DNA of 64,000 nucleotides from Micromonospora luteifusca (lineage in GTDB: Bacteria; Actinomycetota; Actinomycetes; Mycobacteriales; Micromonosporaceae): contig NZ_JAFBBP010000001.1 in assembly GCF_016907275.1 (NCBI RefSeq), positions 5,508,001-5,572,000 on the forward strand. Direction: 5' to 3'. This document shows positions 63,980 to 64,000 of the stretch, piece after piece. The notes beneath the pieces are model-generated. The model saw only the letters and a list, made by a program, of their open reading frames with translations, was not told the DNA's origin and ran no database searches. A program made the position numbers and the translations under genes. Numbering within the stretch: the first letter of the stretch is position 1; the number at the start of each line of letters is the position of its first letter.

Positions 63980-64000
63980 GTCGCTCCGCCTTCTGCGGTC

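Noticed and set aside
1..64000. CRISPR arrays, tRNA or rRNA genes, insertion sequences
   Set aside because: No regularly spaced repeats with spacers, no tRNA cloverleaf or CCA end, and no transposase-like protein were seen on either strand.

Overview
This window comes from the chromosome of a high-GC Gram-positive actinobacterium, most probably a Micromonosporaceae member (Micromonospora or Salinispora type). The evidence is the very high GC at third codon positions, frequent GTG and TTG starts, the order ruvA-ruvB-yajC-secD-secF-apt-rel-cyclophilins-hisS-aspS-rarA-alaS-ruvX-mltG-aroE, a Streptomyces-like sigma-B promoter, and intergenic palindromes of a kind I associate with that family. The species call is inference; no rRNA or tRNA gene was seen.

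Bases 1-8.9 kb hold DNA repair, secretion and stress genes on the + strand: the end of ruvA, ruvB, yajC-secD-secF, apt and a bifunctional (p)ppGpp synthetase/hydrolase. Two tandem membrane-anchored cyclophilins (-) follow, then a metallo-beta-lactamase-fold hydrolase and hisS. From 13 to 23 kb come a fatty acyl desaturase behind a near-perfect palindromic operator, a thioesterase and an HxlR regulator (divergent), a secreted S1 protease, a DUF998 membrane protein, aspS, an RmlD-like reductase, an ArsR regulator plus MFS exporter behind a perfect 16-bp inverted repeat, and a GNAT protein. From 23 to 34.7 kb come a 70-aa membrane protein, rarA, a 1070-residue mostly disordered single-pass membrane protein, DUF948 and small membrane proteins coupled to alaS, then ruvX, mltG and aroE.

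After aroE the usual actinobacterial neighbours (aroC, aroK, aroB) are absent and the window becomes accessory. First (34.7-41.7 kb) is a sensor kinase/response regulator pair, a DUF6220-like membrane protein, a membrane-fused Tat-type multicopper oxidase and an MMPL transporter, closed by a perfect 17-bp hairpin. Second (41.8-64 kb) is an exopolysaccharide locus: a GH26-type secreted glycosidase, a PAP2 phosphatase with an altered signature, a secreted beta-propeller protein, a Wzz protein fused to a kinase-like domain that lacks its P-loop, Wzy polymerase, Wzx flippase, a sulfotransferase, an APH-fold kinase-like protein, a split Alg14/Alg13-type glycosyltransferase, two GT2 enzymes, a methyltransferase, a third GT2 coupled to a WecG/TagA/CpsF transferase, a DUF4082 secreted putative glycosidase, a GT4 enzyme and an ABC-2 permease. 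Together these suggest Wzx/Wzy-dependent synthesis of a surface polymer that may be sulfated and methylated. The initiating phosphoglycosyltransferase and the ABC ATPase are not in the window.

Hairpins at gene ends are frequent but almost all lack a U-tract; one (56593-56621) is a classical intrinsic terminator. Several regulator genes have a -10 hexamer 6-7 nt before the start codon, consistent with leaderless mRNAs.
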